A stretch of 64,000 nucleotides of DNA. Source: Rhodospirillaceae bacterium (GTDB taxonomy: Bacteria > Pseudomonadota > Alphaproteobacteria > Kiloniellales > DSM-21159). The position numbers and the translations under genes were made by a program. Below the pieces are notes generated by a model. The model saw only the letters and a list, made by a program, of their open reading frames with translations, had not been told where the DNA came from and made no database searches. The DNA lies in assembly GCA_029265995.1 (NCBI GenBank), contig JAJUFM010000001.1, positions 1 to 64,000 on the forward strand, written 5' to 3'. The number at the start of each line of letters is the position of its first letter. Within the stretch, counting starts at the first letter, position 1. Of this stretch, positions 12,011-24,033 are shown in pieces.

Positions 12011-12451
12011 ATGATGCCAGAGGGCGCCGATGCAGAAGCTGCTGTTGCGGGGGACGAAGCCGGCCCCCTCCCCCACACGGGACCTTTCCAGAATGTCATC
12101 GGCTACGAGATCATCCGCCTCACGGATGGCCGGCCGGCGGCTCGGCTGGAGGTGGGCGCCCACCTCCTGAATCAATACGAGATCGGGCACGGGGGCGTGG
12201 CCTTGGCGCTGCTGGATGTGGCCGGTGGTCTCGCGGTGTGGGACCACTGCAAGCCGCGTGGCGGCATGGCCACCGTCAGCATGAACACGGCCTTTCTTGA
12301 TGCTGTCCGTCCTGGGACTCTTTATGCTATCGGCCGCGTCGAGCGCGCCGGCGGCACGCTTGCCTATAGCTACATGACGCTCCACGCGCAGGCGCCTGAT
12401 GGCAAGCTGCTGGCGAGCGCCCAGGGCGTTTACCGTATTTTCAACGGTTAA
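12011..12451 (+). CDS. PaaI-family hotdog thioesterase
   Basis: About 146 aa; NQYEIGHGGVALALLDVAGGLAVW hotdog signature. Start chosen at ATG 12011 within the longer open frame. Confidence 0.75.
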   Translation: MMPEGADAEAAVAGDEAGPLPHTGPFQNVIGYEIIRLTDGRPAARLEVGAHLLNQYEIGHGGVALALLDVAGGLAVWDHCKPRGGMATVSMNTAFLDAVRPGTLYAIGRVERAGGTLAYSYMTLHAQAPDGKLLASAQGVYRIFNG

Positions 12452-12550
12452 AGCCGTTGACACTTCAGGGTCCGAGGGTATAGTCCCGGCTCTCGCGACC
12501 GGGCGCCTTTCGCCCGGCGATGTTTTTCCACGCGCGACGCAGGCAAACAA

Positions 12551-12868
12551 ATGTACGCAGTGATCAAAACCGGCGGCAAGCAGTATAGGGTCGCCAAGGA
12601 CGAGGTGCTCGAGGTAGAGCGCCTGCCCGGAGAGGCTGGGTCCAGCCTGCAGCTTGAAGAGGTGCTGCTGGTGAGCGGCGACGATGGTGTGACCATCGGC
12701 ACGCCGACCGTGGCCGGCGCCGTCGTGAGCGCCGAGGTTGTCGAGCAGACTCGCGGCAAGAAGATCACTGTCTTCAAGAAGAAGCGCCGCAAGCACTACC
12801 GCCGCACTCTGGGGCACCGTCAGGATCTGACGCGTATCCGCATCACTGACATCGCCATCGGCGGCTGA
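12551..12868 (+). CDS. rplU: 50S ribosomal protein L21
   Basis: [25 protein letters not shown]; followed by rpmA. Confidence 0.97.
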   Translation: MYAVIKTGGKQYRVAKDEVLEVERLPGEAGSSLQLEEVLLVSGDDGVTIGTPTVAGAVVSAEVVEQTRGKKITVFKKKRRKHYRRTLGHRQDLTRIRITDIAIGG

Positions 12869-12881
12869 GGAGACAGAAGCT

Positions 12882-13157
12882 ATGGCACAGAAAAAAGCAG
12901 GTGGTAGTTCTCGTAACGGGCGCGACTCAGCTGGTCGTCGCCTGGGCGTGAAGCTGTTCGGCGGACAAACTGTGACTGCCGGCAACATCATCGTGCGTCA
13001 GCGCGGCACCAAGTGGAAGCCCGGCACCGGCGTGGGCCTTGGCAAGGACCACACGATCTATGCTTTGATCGACGGTCACGTCGAGTTCAAGACACGTGCC
13101 GGCGGCCGCACCCACGTGTCGGTTGTTCCGAACCCGGTTAGCGAGGCTGCCGAGTAA
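12882..13157 (+). CDS. rpmA: 50S ribosomal protein L27
   Basis: [48 protein letters not shown]. Confidence 0.98.
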   Translation: MAQKKAGGSSRNGRDSAGRRLGVKLFGGQTVTAGNIIVRQRGTKWKPGTGVGLGKDHTIYALIDGHVEFKTRAGGRTHVSVVPNPVSEAAE

Positions 13158-13191
13158 GGCGCGCGCTAACAGCACAAGCTGCTAGCATCCC

Positions 13192-13223
13192 AAAGGGGGA
13201 ATGGCGCGCCATTCCCCCTTTTT
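13192..13223 (+). terminator. Rho-independent terminator after rplU-rpmA
   Basis: Perfect hairpin AAAGGGGGAATGG-CGCG-CCATTCCCCCTTT followed by TT, immediately after rpmA. Confidence 0.88.
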
Positions 13224-13257
13224 CTATTGAGCGCTATTTTTGTGGCCAGGGTGCTGA

Positions 13258-15454
<2,197 letters not shown>

Positions 15455-15463
15455 GGGAACTCC

Positions 15464-16759
15464 ATGACCCATAAGTCTGCTACTCTTGATTTTGCAGAAG
15501 GCACTCACCCTAGCCGTGACATGCAGGAACTGGGGGAGGCGGCGCGGGCCGCTGCGGCCGTCCTGGCACGCAGCCCTCAGGAGCAGCGTAATCAGGCACT
15601 GCGCGCCGGTGCGCGTGCCTTGCGCGCCGCAGAAACGGAAATTCTTGCTGCCAATGCGCAAGACATGAAGTCCGCCGAGGCGCGAGGACTGAGCGCCGCC
15701 CTGCTGGACCGGCTGCTGCTCGACCCGAAGCGACTGGAAGCCATGGCGCAAGGCCTGGAAGCCATCGCCGAGCTTCCTGATCCCCTGCACCGGGTGCTGG
15801 CGGAATGGGAGCAGCCCAGCGGCTTGCGCCTGCAGCGCGTGGCGGTACCTTTGGGAGTGATTGGCATCATCTATGAAAGCCGGCCGAACGTGACGGCGGA
15901 CGCTGCCGCTCTTTGCCTCAAGGCCGGTAATGCCGCGATCTTGCGCGGCGGCTCGGAATCCTTCGCCTCTTCAGGCGCCATTCTCGATGCCCTGCGCGAG
16001 GGCCTCACGGCCGCCGGGCTGCCGGAGGGCTGCCTGCAGCGCCCTGCCACCCGCGACCGCGCCCTGGTAGGGGAGATGCTTCGCGCGCACCAGTGGATCG
16101 ACGTGATCGTGCCTCGAGGCGGCCGCAGCCTCATCGAGCGGGTGATGCAAGAAGCCAAGGTGCCGGTACTGGCCCATCTGGAAGGCAACAACCATACCTA
16201 CCTTCACAGCGCCGCTGATCCGAGGAGGGCGCTGGATCTCACCCTCAACGCCAAGATGCGCCGGACGGGTATCTGCGGCGCTACTGAAACGCTGCTGGTT
16301 GATGCGGCCGTGGCCGCCGAGCTGCTGCCGCCCATCCTGGAAGCGCTGAGCGAGAAGGGTTGCGAGTTGAGGGGCGATCCGACCGTTCAGGCACTGAGCG
16401 ACAGGGTGGCGCCAGCCGAAGAGGCCGATTGGGACAAGGAGTACCTGGCACCGATTTTGGCCATCAAGACGGTTTCCGGGGTAGAGGAGGCGCTAGACCA
16501 TATTGCCCGCCACGGCTCAGGCCACACCGAATGCATTGTGACGGAAGACCCAGCGGCGGCTGGCCTGTTTCTGGAGCGGGTCGACGCAGCGATCGTGATG
16601 CACAATACCTCTACCCAGTTTGCCGACGGCGGCGAGTTCGGCATGGGGGCCGAGATCGGGATCGCCACCGGCAAGCTGCACGCGCGCGGACCAGTGGGTA
16701 CAGAGCAGCTCACCAGCTACAAGTATCTCGTGCGCAGCGACGGCGTGACCCGCGCTTGA
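15464..16759 (+). CDS. proA: Gamma-glutamyl phosphate reductase
   Basis: 431 aa; VAVPLGVIGIIYESRPNVTADAAALCLKAGNAAILRGG. Confidence 0.97.
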   Translation: MTHKSATLDFAEGTHPSRDMQELGEAARAAAAVLARSPQEQRNQALRAGARALRAAETEILAANAQDMKSAEARGLSAALLDRLLLDPKRLEAMAQGLEAIAELPDPLHRVLAEWEQPSGLRLQRVAVPLGVIGIIYESRPNVTADAAALCLKAGNAAILRGGSESFASSGAILDALREGLTAAGLPEGCLQRPATRDRALVGEMLRAHQWIDVIVPRGGRSLIERVMQEAKVPVLAHLEGNNHTYLHSAADPRRALDLTLNAKMRRTGICGATETLLVDAAVAAELLPPILEALSEKGCELRGDPTVQALSDRVAPAEEADWDKEYLAPILAIKTVSGVEEALDHIARHGSGHTECIVTEDPAAAGLFLERVDAAIVMHNTSTQFADGGEFGMGAEIGIATGKLHARGPVGTEQLTSYKYLVRSDGVTRA

Positions 16760-16772
16760 GCCCCGCCTAGCA

Positions 16773-17561
16773 GTGCTGAAGCGCCGTCCTCGCCTTGCCC
16801 CGCGGCCAACCCGCGCCGCGCTGGGGAGCGCTTTGGGGGGCCGCCTGCCGCCACGCGGCGCGCGGATCGGTCTGCTCGGCGGCTCCTTCAATCCGGCGCA
16901 CCAGGGGCATGCCCATGTGGCGCGGGAAGCGCTGCGGCGGCTCCGGCTGGACGAAGTCTGGCTGCTGGTTAGTCCGCAAAATCCCCTCAAGGATCCGCAG
17001 GAGATGGCCCCGCTGGACAAGCGCCTCGCCAGCGCCAGGCATATCGCGCGGCACCCACGCGTCCGCGCCAGCGCCATGGAGACGCTGCTTGGTACGCGGC
17101 GCACGGCCGACACCCTGTCCCAGCTCGAACGCTGTTTTCCTGGTGTTCACTTCGTCTGGATCATGGGCGCCGATAACCTGCAGCAGATTCATCACTGGGG
17201 GCGATGGAAAGAAATCTTTCATCGTGTTGGCGTTGCGGTCTTCGATCGCCCTTCCTATTCTTTAAGGGCGTTGTCGGCCAAGGCCGCGCAGCGCTTCGCC
17301 AAACACCGCCTGACTCAGGCGGGCGGCTGGCGGGTGGCCCGGGAGGGGCCGCCGGTTTGGGTGTTCATGCGGATCAAGCTGATCGCCCAGTCGGCAACCG
17401 CTCTACGGGCTCGCGCCCGTCGCACAGCGAAGAGCAGCAACCAGGTCCGAGCGGATGCTCGGGTACCGACTAAGGAGACTGATAGCCATAAACACCAAGG
17501 CCACGGCGCTCACCAGCGCCAGCGAAGTGCCCGAAGGCCTGAGCGCCCTGTCCGGCACTGA
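16773..17561 (+). CDS. nadD: Nicotinate-nucleotide adenylyltransferase with an unusual C-terminal extension overlapping rsfS
   Basis: ARIGLLGGSFNPAHQGHAHVAREALRRLRLDEVWLL; the frame stays open past the expected end (near STALRAR) to 17561. Confidence 0.85.
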   Translation: MLKRRPRLAPRPTRAALGSALGGRLPPRGARIGLLGGSFNPAHQGHAHVAREALRRLRLDEVWLLVSPQNPLKDPQEMAPLDKRLASARHIARHPRVRASAMETLLGTRRTADTLSQLERCFPGVHFVWIMGADNLQQIHHWGRWKEIFHRVGVAVFDRPSYSLRALSAKAAQRFAKHRLTQAGGWRVAREGPPVWVFMRIKLIAQSATALRARARRTAKSSNQVRADARVPTKETDSHKHQGHGAHQRQRSARRPERPVRH

Positions 17562-17925
17562 CCCGCGGAGCCTCCTCGCCGCGATAGAGGCCTCGCTCGA
17601 CGACGACAAGGCCGAAGACGTCGTTGTCATCGACCTCAGCGAGAAGAGCAGCTTCGCCGACTACATGGTGATTGCGAGCGGTCGCTCGAGCCGCCATGTC
17701 ATCTCGATCGTCGATCATCTGCAGGAGCGTCTGAAAGCGGCCGGTTGCCGCGAGACCTCGGTTGAGGGCTTGCCTCAGGCCGATTGGGTGCTTCTCGACG
17801 CGGGCGATGTGGTTGTCCACGTCTTCCGTCCAGAGATCCGCGAGTTCTATAACCTCGAGAAGATGTGGGGAGCTGCCTCCCTGCTTCAGCGCACCCAAGC
17901 GCAGGCGGCAGAATTGCAGGCCTGA
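17455..17925 (+). CDS. rsfS: Ribosome silencing factor RsfS (RsfA/Iojap)
   Basis: VVVIDLSEKSSFADYMVIASGRSSRHVISIVDHLQERLK...EGLPQADWVLLDAGDVVVHVFRPEIREFYNLEKMW. The start is ambiguous; see findings. Confidence 0.9.
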   Translation: MLGYRLRRLIAINTKATALTSASEVPEGLSALSGTDPRSLLAAIEASLDDDKAEDVVVIDLSEKSSFADYMVIASGRSSRHVISIVDHLQERLKAAGCRETSVEGLPQADWVLLDAGDVVVHVFRPEIREFYNLEKMWGAASLLQRTQAQAAELQA

Positions 17926-17968
17926 TCTGATCGACTAAAGCAGCGCCTGAGGCTGCAGCGAGGGCCTC

Positions 17969-18439
17969 ATGCGCCTGACACTTCTTGCCGTGGGGCGCCT
18001 GCGGGGCGGGCCTCTGCAGGCCCTGCTCGATGACTACGGCAAGCGCCTTGGCGGCGGCCCGCTGGGGCCGCTGACCGTGAAAGAGGTCGAGGAACGCCGC
18101 GCTTTACCGGCTCCGGCGCTCAAGGCTCGGGAAGGCAAGCTTTTGCTAAAAGCCCTGCCCAAGCACGCTCGCCTTATCGCCCTGGATGAAGGCGGCCGCA
18201 GTCTCGACAGCCGTGGCTTTGCCGCCTTGCTCGGCCGCTGGCATGAGGAAGGCGTGGCGGAGACCGCCTTTGCGATTGGGGGCGCAGATGGTCTCGATGA
18301 GGCGATCCGCCAGCACGCCAACCTTACACTCTCCCTCGGCGCCCTTACCTGGCCCCACATGCTGGTCCGCCTGCTCCTGGCCGAACAGCTCTACCGCGCC
18401 AACGCCATCCTCCAGGGCCACCCCTATCACCGGGATTGA
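17969..18439 (+). CDS. rlmH: 23S rRNA (pseudouridine1915-N3)-methyltransferase RlmH
   Basis: MRLTLLAVGRLRGGPLQALLDDYGKRLG ... FAIGGADGLDEAIRQHANLTLSLGALTWPHMLVRLLLAEQLYRA. Confidence 0.95.
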   Translation: MRLTLLAVGRLRGGPLQALLDDYGKRLGGGPLGPLTVKEVEERRALPAPALKAREGKLLLKALPKHARLIALDEGGRSLDSRGFAALLGRWHEEGVAETAFAIGGADGLDEAIRQHANLTLSLGALTWPHMLVRLLLAEQLYRANAILQGHPYHRD

Positions 18440-18526
18440 AGACCGTCCCAGCGCCGGATCTGGATCCAGCGCTCGAAGAGCGCGATTCTTCGCATCGATC
18501 AGAATGACCGGACGGGGGCCTGTTAT

Positions 18527-18943
18527 TCAGGACGGGTCGGTCTCTGCCATTTCGCAGATCAGCTTCCACTGCTCTTCCGTGACGGGCACCACCGAGAGCC
18601 GTGACTGACGGACGAGGGCCAGATCGGAAAGGCGCGGCTCTGCCTTGATCTCTGCCAAGGTCACGGGACGATTGACCGGTTTCACGGCCTCCACATCGAC
18701 CATCCCGAAGCGGCCCGAAGGATCGGTATGGTCGGGGTAATACTCCTTCACGATCCGGACGATGCCGACGATCCGCTTTTCCTTGACCGAATGGTAGAAG
18801 AAGGCGAGGTCGCCCTTCTTCATGGCCTTCAGGTTGTTCGCAGCCTGATAGTTGCGCACCCCGTCCCAATGCTCGCGCCCCGCACGCACCTGGTCCTCCC
18901 AGGACCATGCATTGGGCTCGCTTTTCACTAGCCAATAGGCCAT
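18527..18943 (-). CDS. EVE domain-containing protein (THYN1-like)
   Basis: Start at internal ATG 18943 (MAYWLVKSEPNAWSWEDQVRAGREHWDGVRNYQAANNLKAMKKGDLAFFYHS). Confidence 0.92.
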   Translation of the reverse strand: MAYWLVKSEPNAWSWEDQVRAGREHWDGVRNYQAANNLKAMKKGDLAFFYHSVKEKRIVGIVRIVKEYYPDHTDPSGRFGMVDVEAVKPVNRPVTLAEIKAEPRLSDLALVRQSRLSVVPVTEEQWKLICEMAETDPS

Positions 18944-19082
18944 GCCTTCCTCCAATGTCGTCCGAGCTTGGCCATAGCAAAAGCGCCCCGGCGCCGCTAT
19001 AGCGGATCTAGGGCAGATCGCGCCCAATCAGGTTCACGAAGTGATCCGATTTGGTGCGTGAATCTGCTCAATCTATTTGATG

Positions 19083-19145
19083 TAGACCGGATTCACGCGT
19101 TTGACTGAACCCCAAAGTGGTTCAGATCAAACGCGATCCGGTCTA
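19083..19145. repeat. Imperfect ~63-bp intergenic palindrome (REP-like candidate)
   Basis: TAGACCGGAT-TCA-CGCGTTTGACTGAACC / loop CCAAAG(T) / GGTTCAGATCAAACGCG-ATCCGGTCTA; the two arms are near-perfect reverse complements apart from a TCA bulge and one small insertion. Confidence 0.7.
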
Positions 19146-19175
19146 ACCTGTGGTCGAAGCAAGCGAGGAGACGTC

Positions 19176-19940
19176 ATGAAGCTGCAGCACGCGTCCTGGC
19201 CCGAAGTCGAAGCCTATCTCACGCGCTCCACCGCCATTTTGATCCCCATCGGCTCCACCGAGCAGCATGGTCCAACGGGCTTCATCGGCACCGACGCCCT
19301 GTGTCCGGAAGTGCTGGCAGAGGGCATCGCCGAGCGCAGCGGCGCGTTGGTGGCCCCCACGCTCTCCATTGGCATGGCCCAGCATCACCTGGGCTTCCCC
19401 GGCTCCATCACGCTGCGTCCCTCCACATTGATTGCCGTCATTCAGGATGTGGTGAATTCCCTGGCCCGCCACGGCTTCGATCGCTTCTTCTTCCTGAACG
19501 GCCACGGCGGCAACATTGCCAGCGTGACCGCCGCCTTTTCCGAGATCTACGCCGAGGCCAGCCTCGGCAGCGCCCCCTCCAATCGGCCGGCGCTGCGCTG
19601 CAAGCTTCACAACTGGTGGGACGTTGAGGGGGTAAAGCGGCTGTCGCGCGAGCTCTTCGGGGCAGATGAAGGCGGTCACGCCACCTGTTCTGAAGTCTCC
19701 CTCACCTATCATGCCTTTCCGGAGGTGGGGCGGCGTTTGGCGGCGGCCAGCGATCAGTTGATCGGCGAGCGCGCGCCCGTTGGCCCGATCCGCGACGCTG
19801 CCGACTACCGCCGCCGCTTCCCCGACGGCCGCATCGGCTCAAACCCGCGTCGGGCCAGCGCCGAAGCCGGAGCCCAGCTCTATGAAGCCGCCGTCACCGA
19901 ACTCACCAACGTCTGGCGCCGCTTCGCGGAAGAGGAGTAG
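19176..19940 (+). CDS. Creatininase family protein
   Basis: ATG 19176 (MKLQHASWPEVEAYLTRSTAILIPIGSTEQHGPTGFIGTDALCPEVLAEGI); FLNGHGGNIASV. Confidence 0.92.
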   Translation: MKLQHASWPEVEAYLTRSTAILIPIGSTEQHGPTGFIGTDALCPEVLAEGIAERSGALVAPTLSIGMAQHHLGFPGSITLRPSTLIAVIQDVVNSLARHGFDRFFFLNGHGGNIASVTAAFSEIYAEASLGSAPSNRPALRCKLHNWWDVEGVKRLSRELFGADEGGHATCSEVSLTYHAFPEVGRRLAAASDQLIGERAPVGPIRDAADYRRRFPDGRIGSNPRRASAEAGAQLYEAAVTELTNVWRRFAEEE

Positions 19941-19960
19941 GCATACGGCCGCCCTTTTTT

Positions 19961-20045
19961 CCCGTCGTCCTGAGCGCAGCGAAGGATCTCGATCCGTAGG
20001 CGCTCCGGCCCCCCGAGGTCCTTCGCTTTGCTCAGGACGACGGGG
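19961..20045. repeat. Intergenic inverted repeat between convergent genes
   Basis: CCCGTCGTCCTGAGCGCAGCGAAGG ... CCTTCGCTTTGCTCAGGACGACGGG; arms are reverse complements at about 23/25 positions and flank ~35 bp. Confidence 0.8.
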
Positions 20046-20057
20046 TTGGGAAATGGC

Positions 20058-21230
20058 TTACGCCGTGAATAGACTTTCATAAAGCGCCATCAGCTTGCCC
20101 TTGGCCTCGAAGCCGATGCCGGGAATGTCCGGCAGGGCGACTCGACCCTGCTCGATGGGTAGGTCGTCGGCGAAGCCGCCAAAGGGCGCGAAGATGCCGG
20201 GATAGGACTCATTACCGCCCAGGCCGAGGCCGGCCGCGATCGAGAGCGCGAACTGGTGACCGCCGTGAGGGATGCAGCGGCGCGGCGACCAGCCGGCCTG
20301 CCGCATCACCTGCAGGGTGCGCAGGTACTCGACCAGGCCATAGGAGAGTGCCGGGTCGAACTGCAGGATGTCGCGATCGGGGCGGAGGCCGCCGTAGCGC
20401 AGCAGATTGCGCGCATCCTGATGGGAAAAGAGGTTCTCCCCCGTCGCCATCGGACCGGGGTAGATCTCGCCCAGCACCGCCTGCAGGGCATAGTCCAGCG
20501 GATCACCGGCTTCCTCGTACCAACGCAACCCATAGGGCTCCATAGCCCGGGCATAGTCGATCGCCGTCGCCAGGTCGAAGCGCCCGTTGGCGTCCACCGC
20601 CAAGCGGCTGCCGTCGCCGCCAAGCACGTCGATAACCGCCTCGATGCGCTTGAGGTCCTCCTTCAGGGACGCGCCGCCGATCTTCATCTTGACCGTGTCG
20701 TAGCCGAGACCGAGATAGCCGCGCATCTCCTCCTGCAGCCCTTCCACCTGCTTGCCAGGATAGTAGTAGCCGCCGGCCGCATAGACGAAAGCGTGAGATT
20801 CCGCTTCACCCGGGCCGTAGCGCTCAGCCAGAAGGCGATGAAGGGGCTTTTCCTCGATCTTGGCGACGATATCCCAGAGCGCCATGTCGACTACGCCCAC
20901 GGCGACCGAACGCTCCCCATGCCCGCCGGGTTTTTCATTCCTCATCATCAGATCCCAGGCGCGGAAGGGGTCGAGATTGTCCCGCTCCGGATCCCGCAGC
21001 GCCTCGGGCTCGGCCTCGCGCAACCGCGGCAGGATGCGCTCGCGCAGGATGCCGCCCTGGCCGTAGCGACCGTTGGAATTGAAGCCGTAGCCCACAACCT
21101 TTTCGCCATTGCGCACGACGTCGGTGGTGATCTTCACCACGGAGACGTCCATTTTAGAGAAATCGATGTAGGCGTTGCGGATGTCGGAGGCGATCGAGGC
21201 GGTCGCCTCCTGAATAGCGGTGATGCGCAT
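20058..21230 (-). CDS. Enolase-superfamily (mandelate racemase/muconate lactonizing) dehydratase, D(-)-tartrate dehydratase-like
   Basis: 390 aa; IRNAYIDFSKM, VGYGFNSNGRYGQGG, NEKPGGHGERSVAVG, VYAAGGYYYPGK, PGPMATGENLFSHQDARNLLRYGG, IPHGGHQ. From memory these strongly match characterised D-tartrate dehydratase. Confidence 0.85.
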   Translation of the reverse strand: MRITAIQEATASIASDIRNAYIDFSKMDVSVVKITTDVVRNGEKVVGYGFNSNGRYGQGGILRERILPRLREAEPEALRDPERDNLDPFRAWDLMMRNEKPGGHGERSVAVGVVDMALWDIVAKIEEKPLHRLLAERYGPGEAESHAFVYAAGGYYYPGKQVEGLQEEMRGYLGLGYDTVKMKIGGASLKEDLKRIEAVIDVLGGDGSRLAVDANGRFDLATAIDYARAMEPYGLRWYEEAGDPLDYALQAVLGEIYPGPMATGENLFSHQDARNLLRYGGLRPDRDILQFDPALSYGLVEYLRTLQVMRQAGWSPRRCIPHGGHQFALSIAAGLGLGGNESYPGIFAPFGGFADDLPIEQGRVALPDIPGIGFEAKGKLMALYESLFTA

Positions 21231-21376
21231 GCTTTTGCCTAAGGCGCCGAGGTCAGTTCAGTAAAACAGGCTGAAGGAAGGGCGCACTTGCTTGCCCGTT
21301 CTTCCGCGAACACCCGACGCCCAGGCCTTCTTCACCAAGGCGCCGGGTCGTCGGGGTCGGTCGCGTGCTACACGTG

Positions 21377-22990
21377 TCACGCTGCCTTGCTGTAGATCCC
21401 GGCAGCCTTCACGTCCTCGCCTACATAGGCTTCGAACTGCTTGAAGTTCTCTTCGAAGCGGCGGGTGAGGTCTCTGGCGGTCGCATCGTACGCCTTCGGG
21501 TCCTGCCAGGTGCTGCGGGGATCCAGGACCTCCGCGGGCACATCCGGACAGGCCTGGGGTATGCGCAGGCCGAACTCGGGGTGAACAACGTTTTCCACCC
21601 CGGCCAGGTCTCCCTCCAGCGCGGCGCGCAGCATGGCGCGCGTGTGGCGAATGGACATACGTTCGCCGACGCCGTACTGCCCCCCGGTCCAGCCGGTATT
21701 GACCAGCCAGCAGCGCGCTCCGGTTTTTGCCATCTTCTCCCCGAGCATGCGGGCGTAGACGCTGGGATGGCGCGGCATGAAGGGCGCGCCGAAGCAGGTG
21801 GAAAAGGTGGCCTTTGGTTCGTTACCCAGGCCCTTTTCCGTCCCCGCAACCCGTGCGGTGTAGCCTGACAGGAAGTGGTACATGGCCTGTTCGGGCGTCA
21901 ATTCGCTGATCGGCGGCAGCACCCCGAAGGCATCGGCCGTGAGCATAACGATGTTCTTCGGCTGCCCCCCCATGCCTTCGGGAACGATATTGGGAATGAA
22001 GTCGAGGGGATAGGAAGCTCGGGTATTTTCGGTGAAGCGCGCGTCATCGAGATCCATCTCGCGCGTCATCTCCTCGACCACCACGTTCTCGAGGATCGTG
22101 CCGAACCGCCGGGTAGTCGCCCAGATCTCCGGCTCCGCCTCGGGAGAGAGCCGGATGACCTTGGCATAGCAGCCGCCTTCGAAGTTGAAGACGCCCTTGT
22201 CCGACCAGCCGTGCTCGTCATCGCCGATAAGGCTGCGAGAGGCATCGGCGGAGAGGGTTGTCTTTCCCGTGCCGGAGAGGCCGAAGAATATGGCCGCATC
22301 GCCCTTTGGGCCGATATTGGCAGAGCAGTGCATGGGCAGAACCCCCTGCTCCGGCAGCAGGTAGTTCATGATCGAGAAAATGGACTTCTTGATCTCGCCC
22401 GCGTACCAGGTCCCGCCGATCAGCACCAGGCGCTCTTCGAAGTTGACGAGGATGAAGCACTCGCTGTTGGTGCCGTCGACCGCGGGATCCGCCTGGAGCC
22501 CGGGCAACTGGAGGACGGTGAACTCGGGCTGGAAATTTGCCAGGGCATCCGCCGGCGGTCGGATGAACATGTTGCGGGCAAAGAGGTTATGCCAGGCGTT
22601 CTCGGTGATGATCCGCACATTCAGGCGATAGTCAGGATCTGCCCCTGCCCAAAGGTCCTGCACGAAAATTTTTCGGTTCTGGACGTAGGCCCGGGCTTTG
22701 CCCAGCAGACCGCTGAACTGCTCGCGAGAGATCGGGCGGTTCACGTCCCCCCACCAGATTGACTCCTCGGAGGAGGGCTCCTTCACCACGAACTTGTCGT
22801 TTGGAGAGCGGCCGGTGTGCTGGCCGGTATAGGCGACGAAAGCGCCGCCCGCAGCGACCAGTCCTTCATTCCGCCGCAGCGCAGCTTCATAAAGTAGCGG
22901 CGCGTTCAGGTTCCAGTGTGCTTTCGCGTAATTGCGAAGCCCTACAGCTTCGAGACCCTGGCTACTGACCACCGGACCCCAATTTCCCAC
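21377..22990 (-). CDS. pckA: Phosphoenolpyruvate carboxykinase (ATP)
   Basis: 537 aa; [52 protein letters not shown]. Confidence 0.97.
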   Translation of the reverse strand: MGNWGPVVSSQGLEAVGLRNYAKAHWNLNAPLLYEAALRRNEGLVAAGGAFVAYTGQHTGRSPNDKFVVKEPSSEESIWWGDVNRPISREQFSGLLGKARAYVQNRKIFVQDLWAGADPDYRLNVRIITENAWHNLFARNMFIRPPADALANFQPEFTVLQLPGLQADPAVDGTNSECFILVNFEERLVLIGGTWYAGEIKKSIFSIMNYLLPEQGVLPMHCSANIGPKGDAAIFFGLSGTGKTTLSADASRSLIGDDEHGWSDKGVFNFEGGCYAKVIRLSPEAEPEIWATTRRFGTILENVVVEEMTREMDLDDARFTENTRASYPLDFIPNIVPEGMGGQPKNIVMLTADAFGVLPPISELTPEQAMYHFLSGYTARVAGTEKGLGNEPKATFSTCFGAPFMPRHPSVYARMLGEKMAKTGARCWLVNTGWTGGQYGVGERMSIRHTRAMLRAALEGDLAGVENVVHPEFGLRIPQACPDVPAEVLDPRSTWQDPKAYDATARDLTRRFEENFKQFEAYVGEDVKAAGIYSKAA

Positions 22991-23248
22991 GACTTTTCCT
23001 CCAGTTCATTGGACTTGTTATAGGAAATGGCTTACCGGCCCTTTATACAAATGGCAAGATTTGGCGCGAGTGATCGCTGAAGGCGGGTCAAGTCATTCCA
23101 GGTGCCAGGCCCTCCTCGATCCTGGTTGGCCCAGAAGCACAGGAATTCCGGTACGAAGAGGCAACTTGAGCCGCCGTGTCGGAACGCCCAACTTTAGCCA
23201 TAGCACCACGATAGATGGTGCCGCGAAGTAGCGGGAAGAGAGTACTCA

Positions 23249-24004
23249 ATGCGATCTGCTAGCGATCCGGGCGACGCGGTTGCGCGCCATGAAGATCTGG
23301 AACCGGCGCGCCTATCCATCGCGCTGGTTGATGACGACCGGAACATCCTGACATCTGTCTCGATGGCACTGGAAGCCGAAGGATTCCGGGTGCGCTGCTA
23401 TACGGACGGCGCAGAGGCCTTGCGCGGCTTGACCGGCCAACCTGCCGACGTGGTGGTGCTCGACATCAAGATGCCGCGCATGGACGGCATGGAACTGCTG
23501 CAGCGGCTACGCGCAACCTCCAACGTCCCCGTCATCTTCCTGACCTCGAAGGACGAGGAGGTGGATGAAGTCCTCGGCCTGCGCATGGGCGCCGACGACT
23601 ACATCACCAAGCCCTTTTCCCAACGCCTGCTGATCGAACGCATTCGCGCGCTGCTGCGGCGGGATCGGGTCGCCAAGGAGGACCTGGACCCCGGCAGCGA
23701 CACCCCCATCCGCCGGGGGGACCTGGTGCTGGACCCGGCGCGCCATCTCTGCACCTGGAAGGGCGAAGCCGTCAACTTGACGGTGACGGAGTTCCTCATC
23801 CTGCGCGCACTGGCACAGCGGCCCGGCCACGTGAAGAATCGCGACCAGCTCATGGACGCTGCCTATGGCGAGCACATCTACGTGGATGACCGCACGATCG
23901 ACAGCCATATCAAACGTCTACGCAAGAAGTTCAAGTTGATCGATGACGGCTTCGCGCAGATAGAGACCCTGTATGGTGTCGGCTACCGCTATCGCGACGG
24001 CTGA
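23249..24004 (+). CDS. chvI: Response regulator, ChvI-type
   Basis: Receiver domain ([42 protein letters not shown]) plus winged helix; pairs with downstream kinase and PTS cluster as in other alphaproteobacteria. Confidence 0.88.
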   Translation: MRSASDPGDAVARHEDLEPARLSIALVDDDRNILTSVSMALEAEGFRVRCYTDGAEALRGLTGQPADVVVLDIKMPRMDGMELLQRLRATSNVPVIFLTSKDEEVDEVLGLRMGADDYITKPFSQRLLIERIRALLRRDRVAKEDLDPGSDTPIRRGDLVLDPARHLCTWKGEAVNLTVTEFLILRALAQRPGHVKNRDQLMDAAYGEHIYVDDRTIDSHIKRLRKKFKLIDDGFAQIETLYGVGYRYRDG

Positions 24005-24033
24005 CCTGCTGGAGCAAGAGCATTTCTAGAGCC

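Noticed and set aside
11218-12099. 293-aa minus-strand ORF
   Set aside because: Antisense to the L,D-transpeptidase, which has a signal peptide and the active-site motif.
20256-21242. 328-aa plus-strand ORF
   Set aside because: Antisense to the strongly conserved tartrate dehydratase-like gene.
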